Assembly: GCA_903876765.1 (NCBI GenBank)
Contig: CAIRBH010000031.1
Coordinates: forward strand, 1-64,000
Length of the DNA stretch: 64,000 bases
Direction: 5' to 3'
Origin: an uncultured Pseudomonadota bacterium
GTDB lineage: Bacteria > Pseudomonadota > Gammaproteobacteria > Burkholderiales > Methylophilaceae
Part shown: positions 26,512 to 35,650 of the stretch, piece by piece
Layout of the letters: the number at the start of each line of letters is the position of its first letter
Numbering within the stretch: position 1 is the stretch's first letter
Notes under the pieces: generated by a model
Databases searched by the model: none
What the model saw: the letters and a program-made list of their open reading frames with translations, nothing else
Told to the model about the DNA's origin: nothing
Program-made: the position numbers and the translations under genes

Positions 26512-27395
26512 ACATACATCTCCTTAGGTGAAGGTTCAAAAACCTTCGCATTTTTGATATCTGGCAAGTGCGCTAATGACCTAAACTCTGAAGCAATCGC
26601 CACGTAATCATCATGCTCAGCAATAATGGCTGGCTTGCATCCATAAGGGTCACGCACTAAGGCTAGTTCGGTACTGGTGCCCATGAGCAAGGTATAAAAA
26701 CCATCTAATTCTTCAAAGCCATGATTTAAAGCAGTTTGTAGATCATCGCCTTCACGCATGCGCCATTGCAGAAAACGGCACGCCGCTTCGGTATCGTTAT
26801 CTGTTTCAAATTCTATGCCTTCATGTTGCAGTTTGCGGCGCAGGCTGTTGGCGTTTGATAATGAGCCGTTATGCACCAAGCACCAATCTTCTCCGGCGGT
26901 AAATGGATGGGCATGTGCAGGCGTCACGGCTGATTCTGTCGCCATGCGAGTATGACCTACTAAGTGTGTGCCTTTGAAGTTTTTAAAGTCATAACGCTCT
27001 GCCACTTGGGCAGGGGTGCCTATGTCTTTGTAAATATCCATTAACTGGCCAACTGATAGCAGGTGCAATTGCGGATAATGTTCTTTGAGCCAGATTTTTA
27101 CGGTTGCTGGCTCTAATGTGGTGGTCATCACCGCATGGTTGGCCTTTGGCTCTATCGTCGCTTTAATACTTAAATGTTTTTCAAAATCATGGCCTAATTT
27201 AGTCCAATTAAAATCCGTGACGCCCGCATACAGGCTAAATTTTCTGGCATCCGCAGCCACCGGTGCGGTAAACATCGCCATGCCCGCAGAATCAGGGCCG
27301 CGCTCGGTCATGCCGATCAGCATAGGCAGCATGAGCTCACCGATAGAGTCACGCAGCTTGGGGTTTCTAACTAATAATCCTACAATTCCACACAT
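26499..27395 (-). CDS. mgsA: N-methylglutamate synthase subunit A (class II glutamine amidotransferase)
   Basis: A 298-residue N-terminal-nucleophile amidotransferase. It starts MCGIVGLL, leaving Cys2 as the catalytic nucleophile after Met removal, and keeps RMATESAVTPAHAHPF, the NGSLSN motif of the glutamine site, and ETDNDTEAACRFL. In the NMG pathway it is thought to release methylamine from gamma-glutamylmethylamide for transfer to a carbon acceptor by MgsC. AAGGAG sits before the ATG. It is 50 bp downstream of gmaS, on the same strand. Confidence 0.93.
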   Translation of the reverse strand: MCGIVGLLVRNPKLRDSIGELMLPMLIGMTERGPDSAGMAMFTAPVAADARKFSLYAGVTDFNWTKLGHDFEKHLSIKATIEPKANHAVMTTTLEPATVKIWLKEHYPQLHLLSVGQLMDIYKDIGTPAQVAERYDFKNFKGTHLVGHTRMATESAVTPAHAHPFTAGEDWCLVHNGSLSNANSLRRKLQHEGIEFETDNDTEAACRFLQWRMREGDDLQTALNHGFEELDGFYTLLMGTSTELALVRDPYGCKPAIIAEHDDYVAIASEFRSLAHLPDIKNAKVFEPSPKEMYVWKL

Positions 27396-27445
27396 TCTAG
27401 TCTCCTTACAAATTCAGTTAAATTAGGCTTATTACAAAATAAACC

Positions 27446-28780
27446 TTAGAAAAATTCTACATAGCGATTGATTTCCCAATCCGAAACATGTCGTTGATAT
27501 TCCATAGACTCTGCACGTTTCAGTTTTATAAATTCCTCAGATAGGCCATTACCTAAGGCGTCACGAATAACCTGATTATTTTCTAGCTTGTCTATGGCTT
27601 CACTCAGGCTTTGCGGCAAAATGCCTATGCCTTGTTCGCGCATTTGGGCAGGGGATAAGTCATATAAATTGTTAGCATGACCAGCGCCAGGGTGTAATTC
27701 ACGCTTCACTCCATCAAGACCTGCGGCAATCACTGCGGCGGTGGTCAAATAAGGGTTGCAGCTACCATCGGGCAAACGTAGCTCTAAGCGGCCATAAGGG
27801 ATGCGCACCATAGTTGAGCGATTATTATTGCCATAAGAGATATAAGCAGGCGCCCAAGTTGAGCCTGTCAGAGATTGGCTGACCACTAGGCGTTTGTAGG
27901 AGTTAATGGTGGGGCAGGCCAGTGCGGTAATGGCTGGGGCATGTTCTAGCACACCACCCATGAAGTGATAAGCGAGTTTGGATAAACCATGGCCAGTTTT
28001 GTCGCTATCGTCATGAAACAAACTTTTTTTGCCGTCGCCGATGGACATGTGCATATGCATACCATTGCCTGGTCGGTTGCCAAAAGGTTTAGGCATAAAT
28101 GAGCAAATCATGCCTAATTCGTGGGCAATATGGCTGGCAGCCATTTTGAACATCAGGTAATCATCTGCGCTTTTCAGGCAATCGGCATAGGTGTAATTAA
28201 TTTCAAATTGGCCATTAGCATCTTCGTGGTCAATTTGGTAGATATCTAAGCCTGCGGCAATTAAGGTTTCGGTGAGTCGCTCTAAAAATGCGGCTTGCCT
28301 AGTCATGCCCTTGTAGTCATAACAAGGTTTTTGCAAGGTGTCGCTGTCATCATAAGGATGTATCAGGCCTTTTTCATCTTTACGCAGCAAGGAAAATTCA
28401 GGTTCTAAGCCAGTGTAGAAAGTCCAGCCATTTTTAGCCAGTCTATCGGTTTGCGATTTGAGTACCACGCGAGAGTCGTAAGCATAAGGCTTTTCGTTCA
28501 CATGCCCATCACAAACGATGCGGGCATAGCCAGGCTGCCAAGGAATGAGTGTTAAGGTCGACAAATCACCAACCGCCATGTAGTCTGGGCCATTAGGCGC
28601 AATCCCCATCCCCCAAATAGCGCCACCGGCAAAGCCAGCGCCAGTGGTTAAGATATCATTTAAGTGCGATGCGGGCACCGATTTAACTTTTGCAACCCCG
28701 TGAATATCGACAAACTGAGCCAAAATGTATTTAACATTATTGTCTTTTAAAAACTTTTTTGCTTCATCTAACGTTTTCAT
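27446..28780 (-). CDS. gmaS: Gamma-glutamylmethylamide synthetase
   Basis: A 444-residue glutamine-synthetase-like ligase that joins methylamine to glutamate with ATP. It shows the GS beta-grasp start ([20 protein letters not shown]), the catalytic [30 protein letters not shown] and the ATP/glutamate-site SYKRLV and [13 protein letters not shown] segments. Type III/GmaS proteins are close to this length. Its position between the mgd and mgs genes makes the methylamide assignment firm as opposed to ordinary glutamine synthetase. GGGGAG is a strong ribosome site. Confidence 0.95.
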   Translation of the reverse strand: MKTLDEAKKFLKDNNVKYILAQFVDIHGVAKVKSVPASHLNDILTTGAGFAGGAIWGMGIAPNGPDYMAVGDLSTLTLIPWQPGYARIVCDGHVNEKPYAYDSRVVLKSQTDRLAKNGWTFYTGLEPEFSLLRKDEKGLIHPYDDSDTLQKPCYDYKGMTRQAAFLERLTETLIAAGLDIYQIDHEDANGQFEINYTYADCLKSADDYLMFKMAASHIAHELGMICSFMPKPFGNRPGNGMHMHMSIGDGKKSLFHDDSDKTGHGLSKLAYHFMGGVLEHAPAITALACPTINSYKRLVVSQSLTGSTWAPAYISYGNNNRSTMVRIPYGRLELRLPDGSCNPYLTTAAVIAAGLDGVKRELHPGAGHANNLYDLSPAQMREQGIGILPQSLSEAIDKLENNQVIRDALGNGLSEEFIKLKRAESMEYQRHVSDWEINRYVEFF

Positions 28781-28854
28781 TTATTTCTCCCCGAAAATCT
28801 AAAATGTTCAAATTTGTGAATTCAGTTGTTGCTTAAAAAGCTGTCATGCCAATC

Positions 28855-29553
28855 TTAATTTTGATACTGAGCTAGCCCCACTGCACCACCACCTAATTCC
28901 ACAGCAATATCTAACAGCACCTGCCACATATATGCCCCATACGTGCCATCACACCAAAGCCGATACACGGGCTCACCCGCAATGGTTTGGCGTAAAACAG
29001 TGGCAGAAATACCCGCTACTTGGGTCATGACCACCTCTTTACTTGATAAACTCTGTTCGCTTAAATCAATCGCACATAATTCAGACAGTAAATTAAGCAC
29101 AGCGCTACCGCTCAAAATAAACGCAGCATCAGCACGCGCCACTTTATAAACATTAGCTTGCCGTGAGCTATCTGCAGCTAGTTGCTTGCAAGCCCCGCCA
29201 CCCCATTGGTCTTCTAGCAAGAACTCACTGCTGCCAAGTCTCATAACTAAGGTTTTTTGGTCGCACATTGTCCAGCTGTTTGAGTTAGCGGGGATGGCTA
29301 TTTCATGGTCGGCCAGCCATTGCGCGGCTTGTGGACCTTTGACGCCATAACGCGCTAAACAACTGACATCGGTAACACCTAAGACTTTTTTTCTATATTT
29401 TTCAATATCTGCGCCTTCAAAGCCTACGGCAATTTTCATGTCATTGACTATCTGCCATTGGGTAATTTCAGCAGATTGTGCGTGTGCAGTAGGCGAAACC
29501 TGCACTATTTTGTTCACATCAAACCCTTGTTTGTTCACATCAAAGCCTTGCAT
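28855..29553 (-). CDS. mgdD: N-methylglutamate dehydrogenase subunit D (SoxG-like)
   Basis: The 232-residue protein is related to the gamma subunit of heterotetrameric sarcosine oxidase. It has GVTDVSCLARYGVKGPQAAQWL near 60-80, the R-G-SSEFLLE segment and a C-terminal half poor in motifs, as usual for this subunit. Its start is one base after the mgdC stop, with AAGGA upstream. The N-terminus carries an in-frame duplication, QGFDVNK twice in a row (residues 2-15), from a 21-bp repeat differing at one base. MgdD is needed for the assembled dehydrogenase that oxidises N-methylglutamate. Confidence 0.9.
   Translation of the reverse strand: MQGFDVNKQGFDVNKIVQVSPTAHAQSAEITQWQIVNDMKIAVGFEGADIEKYRKKVLGVTDVSCLARYGVKGPQAAQWLADHEIAIPANSNSWTMCDQKTLVMRLGSSEFLLEDQWGGGACKQLAADSSRQANVYKVARADAAFILSGSAVLNLLSELCAIDLSEQSLSSKEVVMTQVAGISATVLRQTIAGEPVYRLWCDGTYGAYMWQVLLDIAVELGGGAVGLAQYQN
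29509..29550 (-). repeat. 21-bp in-frame duplication at the mgdD start
   Basis: Two adjacent copies of a seven-codon unit (CAA GG- TTT GAT GTG AAC AAA) directly follow the start codon. They differ only in the third base of the glycine codon. The near identity indicates a recent slippage event. Confidence 0.85.
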
Positions 29554-29554
29554 T

Positions 29555-32449
29555 TTAGGCGTCCTTTTGATTGTTTAAGAAGGGCGTTGCCACCACCGTT
29601 GCCGTCACCAATGAGCCATTATCTGTACGTATAGAGAATGTAGAGCCCAGCGCTGTTTTATCTGGCGTGACATAGGCAAAGCCTATGCAGCGGCCGATGA
29701 ACTGGCTGTAACTAATACTGGTGACGCGGCCAATAATGTCCTGACCCTCTATGACCAGATTGCAATCCATAGGCATCTCGCCAGCAAAGTTTTGCGCTAA
29801 CACAAACGGCACTAATTGTTTTCTTAATGGCCGTTTTGCTAAAATCGCCAAACTTCTTTGCCCAATAAAATAAGCTTTATTCATCTTAATTGCCCAGTCA
29901 GCAGCAATTTCGAATGGGTTGGTGAGACCGTCAGTATCTACCCCAGGCATGGCGTGACCCATTTCCAGGCGCAATAAGCGTTGGGTATCACTACCAAACG
30001 GGCGTAAGCCATGTTTTTCGCCGACTGTCATCAGCGCATGCCAAACATGCGGCACTTGGCTCATAGGCACATGCAATTCATAGGTTTTGTCAGAAACAAA
30101 AGATAGCCGTATCACTCTGGCCGCTACCCCAGCCACTTTCGCCTCACGCACGCAGCTGATTGGGAATGCCTCGTCTGATAAATCAAGATCAGTGAGCGTA
30201 GCTAAAATGATCCGTGCGGCAGGCCCTGCGATGCCGATTGCGCCAAATGCACCAGTGACATTGACTAGACCTAAATTCAGTTGCCACATTTGTTGGTAGC
30301 GCTGCATTTCTCTATACACGGCCGCCGCATTGGATGTGCCAATTGACAGATAGAACAAATCTTCCGCTAGGCGACTGGCAATGCCGTCATCTACCACCAC
30401 ACCGGATTCATCTAATAGCATTAAGTAACGGCACGCGCCGACTTTTTGCGTTTTATAAACGCCAGTAAAAAAGCGCTCAAGAAACTCAGCCGCATCTGGC
30501 CCATGTAATTCAATTTTGCCGAACGAGCTGCTGTCTATTATGCCAGCGCTGTGACGCACGGCCATGGCTTCAGCTTGAATGGCGTCCTGCTTGGCTTGGC
30601 CTGGTGCAGGATAGTAAGCGGCTCTTTTCCATGCGCCAATATCAGTAAATACCGCGCCATGAGTATGATGCCAATCATGCAAGGAGGTTAATCTGTGTGC
30701 ATGAAAGCCACGCCCAGCCAAATGGCCTATGGGCGTTGGATGAAAGAATGGTCTTGACGTGGTCGTACCGATTTTTTCTACAGGTAGATTGCGTATTTTC
30801 GCTAAGATGCGAATGGCATTCATATTGGAATGCTTGCCTTGGCTAGGCCCCATGCCTACCGTGGTAAAGCGCTTCATTAGCTCGATATTATCAAAGCCTT
30901 CTTTGGCGGCATTAACAAAGTCTTTAATTTGAATGTCTTCATCAAAATCTACAAAATTTTTGCCTTTTTCATGTGGCACCATAGGGTAGGGGTGGCTAGG
31001 TGAGCTGCCTGTGTGGGTTATGGCTTCAGTTTGCACTGCTTTTAAACCTAAATAGCCTATGGCGGCATTAGCGGCGCGTACACCATCTTGCAAGCGTTGC
31101 TCAAGATTAAACACGCCGTTGACTTTGCCCGCAGCAAACATGCCATCGGGCAGGCGGCTGGGGATAAATTGCTCTATTTGATAGTTAAATTGCATACCAG
31201 TGCCCGCCTGATATAGCAAGGCGCTCGCTCCTGTCCAGCCTGCACTCATGGCAATGCCATCGCACGCTAGGGTAAATTTATTGCTGGTCAGTGCTAGATT
31301 ATTTTTATCATCATAGGCGCAAATGACCGCACCCTTAACGCTAGATTTATCTGAGCTAGCCAGCGCTTCATAGACGCAGTGGCCAGTATAAATTTTGACG
31401 CCATGCTCGATTAGCTTAGCGGTATAAGCGGCATCGCCTGCTTTTCGCATATCCACCACAGCGACTACCTTAGTGCCCGCTTGCAATAAATCTAAGGCTA
31501 CCCGATAGCCGTAATCATTGGCTGTGAGCACCAAGCCATGGTTAAAGGGTTTGACGCCGTAGCGATAGATTAAGCGTTGTGCCGCAGAACCCAGCATCAC
31601 CGCTGGTAAATCGTTATATCTAAATACTGGCGGTTGCTCAAAGGCGCCGCTGGCAACGATAACTGCCCTTGCCCTAACTTTGCTGATGCCCTGCGCCGAG
31701 ACGATGGGGATCAAATGGTCAGGATAATAACCCGCAGCATAGCTGGCGGTAAGCAGGGTGATGTTATCTTGGCTAGTGACTTTATTGAGTAAATCTTGCA
31801 ATTGTGCAACTGACGCAGCATCACCTGCACGGTCGTAGCCCAAGCTACCCCCTGCTTGTTTGTTTTCATCAACTATGGTGACGGTCAACCCAGCTTGTGC
31901 AGCAAGGTAGGCAGCAGTGAGGCCAGAAGGCCCTGCGCCTATCACCAGCACATCACAATGGGTATGTTGTTTGCGTTTTAATATACGAGGGTAGTTAAAA
32001 TTGACTATGCCTAAGCCTGCGGCTTTGCGTATGATGTTTTCCCAAAATGGAAACAAGCGGCGCGGCGTATGGAATGCCTTGTAATAAAAGCCCACTGGCA
32101 GTAGCGGCGAAATAGAATCAATGTAGCTATTTTTGTCTTTTTTAACGCTACCACTGGTATTGACTGCGCTAAGTTTCATGCCTTCTGTCACTTCAACCAC
32201 ATCGGCGCGCATATTGGTGTCAATGCCATCGGTCACCAGTATATTCACATCATGGTTCGCTAGGCTTAATATGCCGCGTGCACGGTGATATTTAAAGCTG
32301 CGGCCTAAGACGGTTAGCCCAGCGGCCCACAGTGCGCTGGTAATAGTGTCCCCTTTAAATGCGGTCAGTGCCTGACCTTCAAATTCAAAGTGTATTTTTT
32401 TATCACGGTTTAGCCACTCACCCGTTTGTTTAGCTATGCGTAATGTCAT
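29555..32449 (-). CDS. mgdC: N-methylglutamate dehydrogenase large subunit (SoxA-like)
   Basis: A 964-residue subunit resembling the alpha chain of sarcosine oxidase. The N-terminal 100 residues are a ferredoxin-like fold (LTAFKGDTITSALWAAG, RSFKYHRARGIL). Next is an FAD/NAD domain with VIGAGPSGLTAAYLAAQAG and VIVASGAFEQPPVFRYNDLPAVM. A linker of 4Fe-type cysteines is absent. The C-terminal 380 residues are a GcvT-like folate-binding domain (FHPTPIGHLAGRGFHAHR onward) that can capture C1 units on tetrahydrofolate. ATG 32449 gives a 4-bp ATGA overlap with mgdB; the longer open frame is rejected. The folate domain suggests direct transfer of the methyl-derived carbon to H4F. Confidence 0.93.
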   Translation of the reverse strand: MTLRIAKQTGEWLNRDKKIHFEFEGQALTAFKGDTITSALWAAGLTVLGRSFKYHRARGILSLANHDVNILVTDGIDTNMRADVVEVTEGMKLSAVNTSGSVKKDKNSYIDSISPLLPVGFYYKAFHTPRRLFPFWENIIRKAAGLGIVNFNYPRILKRKQHTHCDVLVIGAGPSGLTAAYLAAQAGLTVTIVDENKQAGGSLGYDRAGDAASVAQLQDLLNKVTSQDNITLLTASYAAGYYPDHLIPIVSAQGISKVRARAVIVASGAFEQPPVFRYNDLPAVMLGSAAQRLIYRYGVKPFNHGLVLTANDYGYRVALDLLQAGTKVVAVVDMRKAGDAAYTAKLIEHGVKIYTGHCVYEALASSDKSSVKGAVICAYDDKNNLALTSNKFTLACDGIAMSAGWTGASALLYQAGTGMQFNYQIEQFIPSRLPDGMFAAGKVNGVFNLEQRLQDGVRAANAAIGYLGLKAVQTEAITHTGSSPSHPYPMVPHEKGKNFVDFDEDIQIKDFVNAAKEGFDNIELMKRFTTVGMGPSQGKHSNMNAIRILAKIRNLPVEKIGTTTSRPFFHPTPIGHLAGRGFHAHRLTSLHDWHHTHGAVFTDIGAWKRAAYYPAPGQAKQDAIQAEAMAVRHSAGIIDSSSFGKIELHGPDAAEFLERFFTGVYKTQKVGACRYLMLLDESGVVVDDGIASRLAEDLFYLSIGTSNAAAVYREMQRYQQMWQLNLGLVNVTGAFGAIGIAGPAARIILATLTDLDLSDEAFPISCVREAKVAGVAARVIRLSFVSDKTYELHVPMSQVPHVWHALMTVGEKHGLRPFGSDTQRLLRLEMGHAMPGVDTDGLTNPFEIAADWAIKMNKAYFIGQRSLAILAKRPLRKQLVPFVLAQNFAGEMPMDCNLVIEGQDIIGRVTSISYSQFIGRCIGFAYVTPDKTALGSTFSIRTDNGSLVTATVVATPFLNNQKDA

Positions 32450-32730
32450 TGCGCTGACTCCAAAGCTGGATTTAGGTTGGCATTGCTCAGCAAATAGGTG
32501 CGCGATACTTTGTCGGTCAGGGTGTTGCGTTCGGCAATAAACCAAGTGCCGCTGGGGGAGTGATACCACCATTCTTTTTTATCGCCAGGGGAGCCGTTGC
32601 GGTTATGTACATAAGCCGCCCATTGTGCATCGCTACAGCTGTCTTGGTCTGGCGCTACTCTATACTCACCACCGAATATAAATTCGCTGAGTGGTCTAGT
32701 GCCATTAATCGGACAATTGAGTAATTTCAT
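32446..32730 (-). CDS. mgdB: N-methylglutamate dehydrogenase small subunit (SoxD-like)
   Basis: A 94-residue zinc-type small subunit matching sarcosine oxidase delta. It shows MKLLNCPINGTRPLSEF near the start, then WAAYVHNRNG, KKEWWYHSPSGTWFIAERNT and TYLL. SoxD usually holds a CxxC...HC zinc site. Here a C at residue 6 and one at about 32 are present, fewer than in some homologues. The stop overlaps the mgdC start (ATGA). Second gene of the operon. Confidence 0.9.
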   Translation of the reverse strand: MKLLNCPINGTRPLSEFIFGGEYRVAPDQDSCSDAQWAAYVHNRNGSPGDKKEWWYHSPSGTWFIAERNTLTDKVSRTYLLSNANLNPALESAQ

Positions 32731-32768
32731 GTCATATTCCTTGTGATAATTCGGCGCTATCAGGTCAA

Positions 32769-34010
32769 TTAATGACCCACGGACGCCGCGCCTTTTTCCC
32801 CAGTCAGTTCGTAATCTTCAAAACGTGACAGGCGGAATGAGTGTATTAAATCTGGTGCGCTATCATTGGCAATGGTTTGCGCCATAGTTTTGCCGCTAAT
32901 AGGCGTGGCTTTAAAGCCCCAAGTGCCCCAGCCTGCATCTAGGTAAAAACCTTCAATCGGCGTTTTTCCCATAATCGGCGCAAAGTCTGGCGTCATATCA
33001 GCCATGCCAGCCCATTGGCGCACCACTTTGACGTTAGATAAAAACGGAAACATATCTAACATGTGCGAGGTGAGGCCTTCGACAAAATCTAGTGTAGAGC
33101 GGGTAGAATGGACTTCGTAAGGGTCAAGGGAGGAACCCATGACTAACTCGCCACGTGAGGATTGGCTAACATAAACATGTAAGCTGCCAGAAACTAAAAT
33201 GCTATCCAACCAAGGCTTCATGGGCTCAGTGACGCAGGCTTGCAAAGGGTGGATGACAATAGGCGTTTCAAGGCCAACCATTTCAGTGATGCGTGGGGTA
33301 AATCCAGCCACGGCAGATAGCACTTGCTTGGTTTCAATGTAGCCTTTGTTGGTCTTTACGCCACAGACTTTGCCATTTTTAACATCAATACTTAATACTT
33401 CGGTATTTTGAAAGATTTCAGCGCCTAATCTATCTGCACCGCGCGCATAACCCCACGCCACGCCATCATGCCTAGCAACTGAGCCTGGCGCATGGAACAG
33501 TGCGCCTAAAATAGGCGCTTGTCCGCTACAGCTTAAATCTAATTGTGGGCAGGCTTTGGCAATTTCATCTGGCCCTACCACGCGGCTTTCAACGCCCACG
33601 TGCTTATTGACTTCAGCACGCCAACGCATAGTCCGTATGGCAGATTCGGTATGAGCAAGGGTAAAGTGCCCGCGTGTTGAATAAAATAGGTTTAAATCTA
33701 GTTCTTCAGAAAGACCTTCATAGATTTTAACGCTAGCATCGTAAAAATTGACCCCCTCAGGCGTCAGATAGTTAGAGCGAACTATCGTGGTATTGCGGCC
33801 AGTATTGCCGCCACCTATATAGCCTTTTTCTAGCACCGCTACATTGGTAATACCATGGTCTTTGGCCAAATAATAGGCGGCCGCCAAGCCATGTCCGCCA
33901 CCGCCGATAATCACTACATCATAGGATTTTTTGGGAGTCTCATGCGCTTTAAAAAAGCGCGGTGCTGGGTGCTCTTTCGATAGTGCATATTTTAGTAGTC
34001 TTAACGGCAT
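32769..34010 (-). CDS. mgdA: N-methylglutamate dehydrogenase subunit A (SoxB-like FAD amine oxidase)
   Basis: A 413-residue FAD-dependent oxidoreductase matching the beta subunit of sarcosine oxidase, the chain that oxidises the N-methyl group. The Rossmann motif VVIIGGGGHGLAAAYYLAKDHG is near residue 32. Then come EKGYIGGGNTGRNTTIVRSNYL, typical of the FMN/FAD attachment region of SoxB, and a C-terminal GFYLDAGWGTWGFKATPISG for FAD. It is the first gene of the operon; GGAG is upstream of the ATG. The promoter region is shared with the hutG-like gene. Confidence 0.94.
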   Translation of the reverse strand: MPLRLLKYALSKEHPAPRFFKAHETPKKSYDVVIIGGGGHGLAAAYYLAKDHGITNVAVLEKGYIGGGNTGRNTTIVRSNYLTPEGVNFYDASVKIYEGLSEELDLNLFYSTRGHFTLAHTESAIRTMRWRAEVNKHVGVESRVVGPDEIAKACPQLDLSCSGQAPILGALFHAPGSVARHDGVAWGYARGADRLGAEIFQNTEVLSIDVKNGKVCGVKTNKGYIETKQVLSAVAGFTPRITEMVGLETPIVIHPLQACVTEPMKPWLDSILVSGSLHVYVSQSSRGELVMGSSLDPYEVHSTRSTLDFVEGLTSHMLDMFPFLSNVKVVRQWAGMADMTPDFAPIMGKTPIEGFYLDAGWGTWGFKATPISGKTMAQTIANDSAPDLIHSFRLSRFEDYELTGEKGAASVGH

Positions 34011-34289
34011 TGATAAGCTCCAAGAACCCTGTGTTTTTTGAAAAGCATATAGATTGAATGATAACTTTTAAATTGATAAACTTTTTTAATCTGTGTGAAA
34101 CTAATGAATGGTATTAAGCCATAGTTAAAGAGCGAGTGTCAACACTTGTATGAAACTTTTTTAATTAAAATTAAACTTTATGCTAGAGTTGTTTAACTAC
34201 GATAATAATTATTAATGCGTGTGCTAGTTAGTCAATTAAGTAGTACTTCTTAAGTAGTAATAGGCAAACCAATATGGCGCATATTCAAC
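34011..34289. promoter_or_regulatory. Divergent control region of the NMG operon and hutG-like gene
   Basis: A very AT-rich 279-bp region. The motif AAACTTTTTTAAT appears at 34078-34090 and, with TG before it, at 34151-34166. The same core (TGAAACTTTTTTT) occurs at 35808-35820 just before the XRE-cupin regulator gene. These are candidate operator or autoregulatory sites of that regulator. No sigma-54 site is seen. Promoter positions could not be fixed by eye. Confidence 0.5.
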
Positions 34290-35105
34290 ATGAAAACCAC
34301 CTTTAATTTTTGCGGTAGAAGTTCACCCATACTTATCTCTATGCCGCACGTCGGTGTTGAAATTCCAGCTACCATTGCCAACGACATGCGCACTGCGGCC
34401 TTAAAAGTACCTGATACTGACTGGCATTTACCACTTTTGTATGACATGGCAGAAGCTTATGAAGTTTCAGTCTTGTCCGCGCAATATTCACGTTATGTGA
34501 TAGACCTGAACCGCCCGCCTGATGATGTCTCGCTATACCCAGGGCAAGATACGACAGGGATATGCCCAGTGGATACTTTTGATAGGCGGCCGATTTACCT
34601 AAAGGGCAGAATACCCAATGAAATAGCGGTAAACCAGCGGGTGGCGCAGTATTGGCAGCAATACCACGATAAACTGGCTGAGGAGTTGCGCAGCATACGT
34701 GCAAAGCATGGCATCGCCATACTATGGGACGCGCATTCTATTGCATCTCATGTGCCTAGATTTTTTTCAGGCAAATTAGGCGATTTGAATTTTGGCACTG
34801 CGGATGGGCAGTCTTGCCAGGCCACTTTGCAACAAGCGCTGATGCAGCTTATGCAAACATCGCAATATGCGAAAAAATATAGCTATGTATTTAACGGTCG
34901 TTTTAAAGGCGGTTACATCACGCGTCATTATGGCCAACCCGCTAACAATATACATGCCCTACAGCTAGAGCTCAGCCAATGTACCTATATACAAGAAAAG
35001 TCACCTTATGAATACGATGCAAAACTTGCCCAAGACCTGCAATTATTGTTGGGCGACCTGATAGCCACATGTCTTGACTGGGCAAGCCGCCATAAACAAA
35101 TTTAA
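34290..35105 (+). CDS. hutG: N-formylglutamate amidohydrolase (HutG type)
   Basis: The 271-residue protein matches the N-formylglutamate deformylase family: SPILISMPHVGVEIP near the start, DTDWHLPLLYDMAE, SRYVIDLNRPP, RRPIYLKG, and LWDAHSIASHVPRFFSGKLGDLNFGT, the zinc-site region. The family hydrolyses N-formyl-L-glutamate to formate and glutamate. Here it is divergent from mgdA rather than in a histidine-degradation cluster. This suggests a role in recovering N-formylglutamate formed around N-methylglutamate oxidation or from formaldehyde and glutamate. That link is inference. The stop overlaps the converging Fae homologue by 4 bp. Confidence 0.85.
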   Translation: MKTTFNFCGRSSPILISMPHVGVEIPATIANDMRTAALKVPDTDWHLPLLYDMAEAYEVSVLSAQYSRYVIDLNRPPDDVSLYPGQDTTGICPVDTFDRRPIYLKGRIPNEIAVNQRVAQYWQQYHDKLAEELRSIRAKHGIAILWDAHSIASHVPRFFSGKLGDLNFGTADGQSCQATLQQALMQLMQTSQYAKKYSYVFNGRFKGGYITRHYGQPANNIHALQLELSQCTYIQEKSPYEYDAKLAQDLQLLLGDLIATCLDWASRHKQI

Positions 35106-35650
35106 AGTTTGCCGTCTAAGCCCATTTGATAATATTTATGAATAATTTTATCTTGATTATCTAGCAACCAGTCAATATCAGGCTTGTTAGTCATGGCCTT
35201 GTGAATAGCCAAGGCAGTAGCTCTGCGATGAATATCGAATAAAATTTTGTGATCAAGATTGGCATCTTTGGCCACCAATGGGTTAAGCCAAACAGACACA
35301 ATGATGCCCAAATCATTGGCGCGCTCTTTAGGAATATCGCCAGCACGTACAGCATCTAGCACGCCGTTAGCAATGGCCGCCTGCACCGTACCCATCAAAA
35401 TATTGGTATATTTACTATCTTTAACCGTCACCTTGCTCACCATTAAAGTAATAGGGCGCACTTGAATATCGGTATTTAATAAGGCAAAAACACGCGTATG
35501 TCCAGCCACTTGGTCACCTGTTAGGTTGGCAATCGCCGCGCCCACTGGCCCGTCTAATTCGCCGATAATAATTTCTGGTTCCGCCGCTGTTCCTGGTGGT
35601 CCTCCAGCAATCAAGGCTTCACCGCTACGCAATACAATTCTTTGGTTCAA
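35102..35650 (-). CDS. Formaldehyde-activating enzyme homologue without the usual catalytic histidine
   Basis: The 182-residue protein aligns with Fae: GEALIAGG, IIIGELDGPVGAAIANL, HTRVFALLNTDIQVRPITLMVSKVTV, MGTVQAAIANGVLDAVRAG and ANDLGIIVSVWLNP. Fae condenses formaldehyde with tetrahydromethanopterin. In canonical Fae a histidine lies three residues before the IIG (HIDLIIG); here the corresponding text is EPEIIIG, so the histidine is a glutamate. It is therefore one of the divergent Fae-like proteins found in methylotrophs, possibly a sensor or carrier of formaldehyde, not the main enzyme. The start is TTG at 35650, backed by AGGAG upstream. Co-regulation with the NMG operon is plausible. 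Confidence 0.78.
   Translation of the reverse strand: MNQRIVLRSGEALIAGGPPGTAAEPEIIIGELDGPVGAAIANLTGDQVAGHTRVFALLNTDIQVRPITLMVSKVTVKDSKYTNILMGTVQAAIANGVLDAVRAGDIPKERANDLGIIVSVWLNPLVAKDANLDHKILFDIHRRATALAIHKAMTNKPDIDWLLDNQDKIIHKYYQMGLDGKL

Noticed and set aside
28781-28854. Sigma-54 promoter before gmaS
   Set aside because: A TGGCATG is present on the minus strand but the -12 TTGC half is missing at the right spacing.
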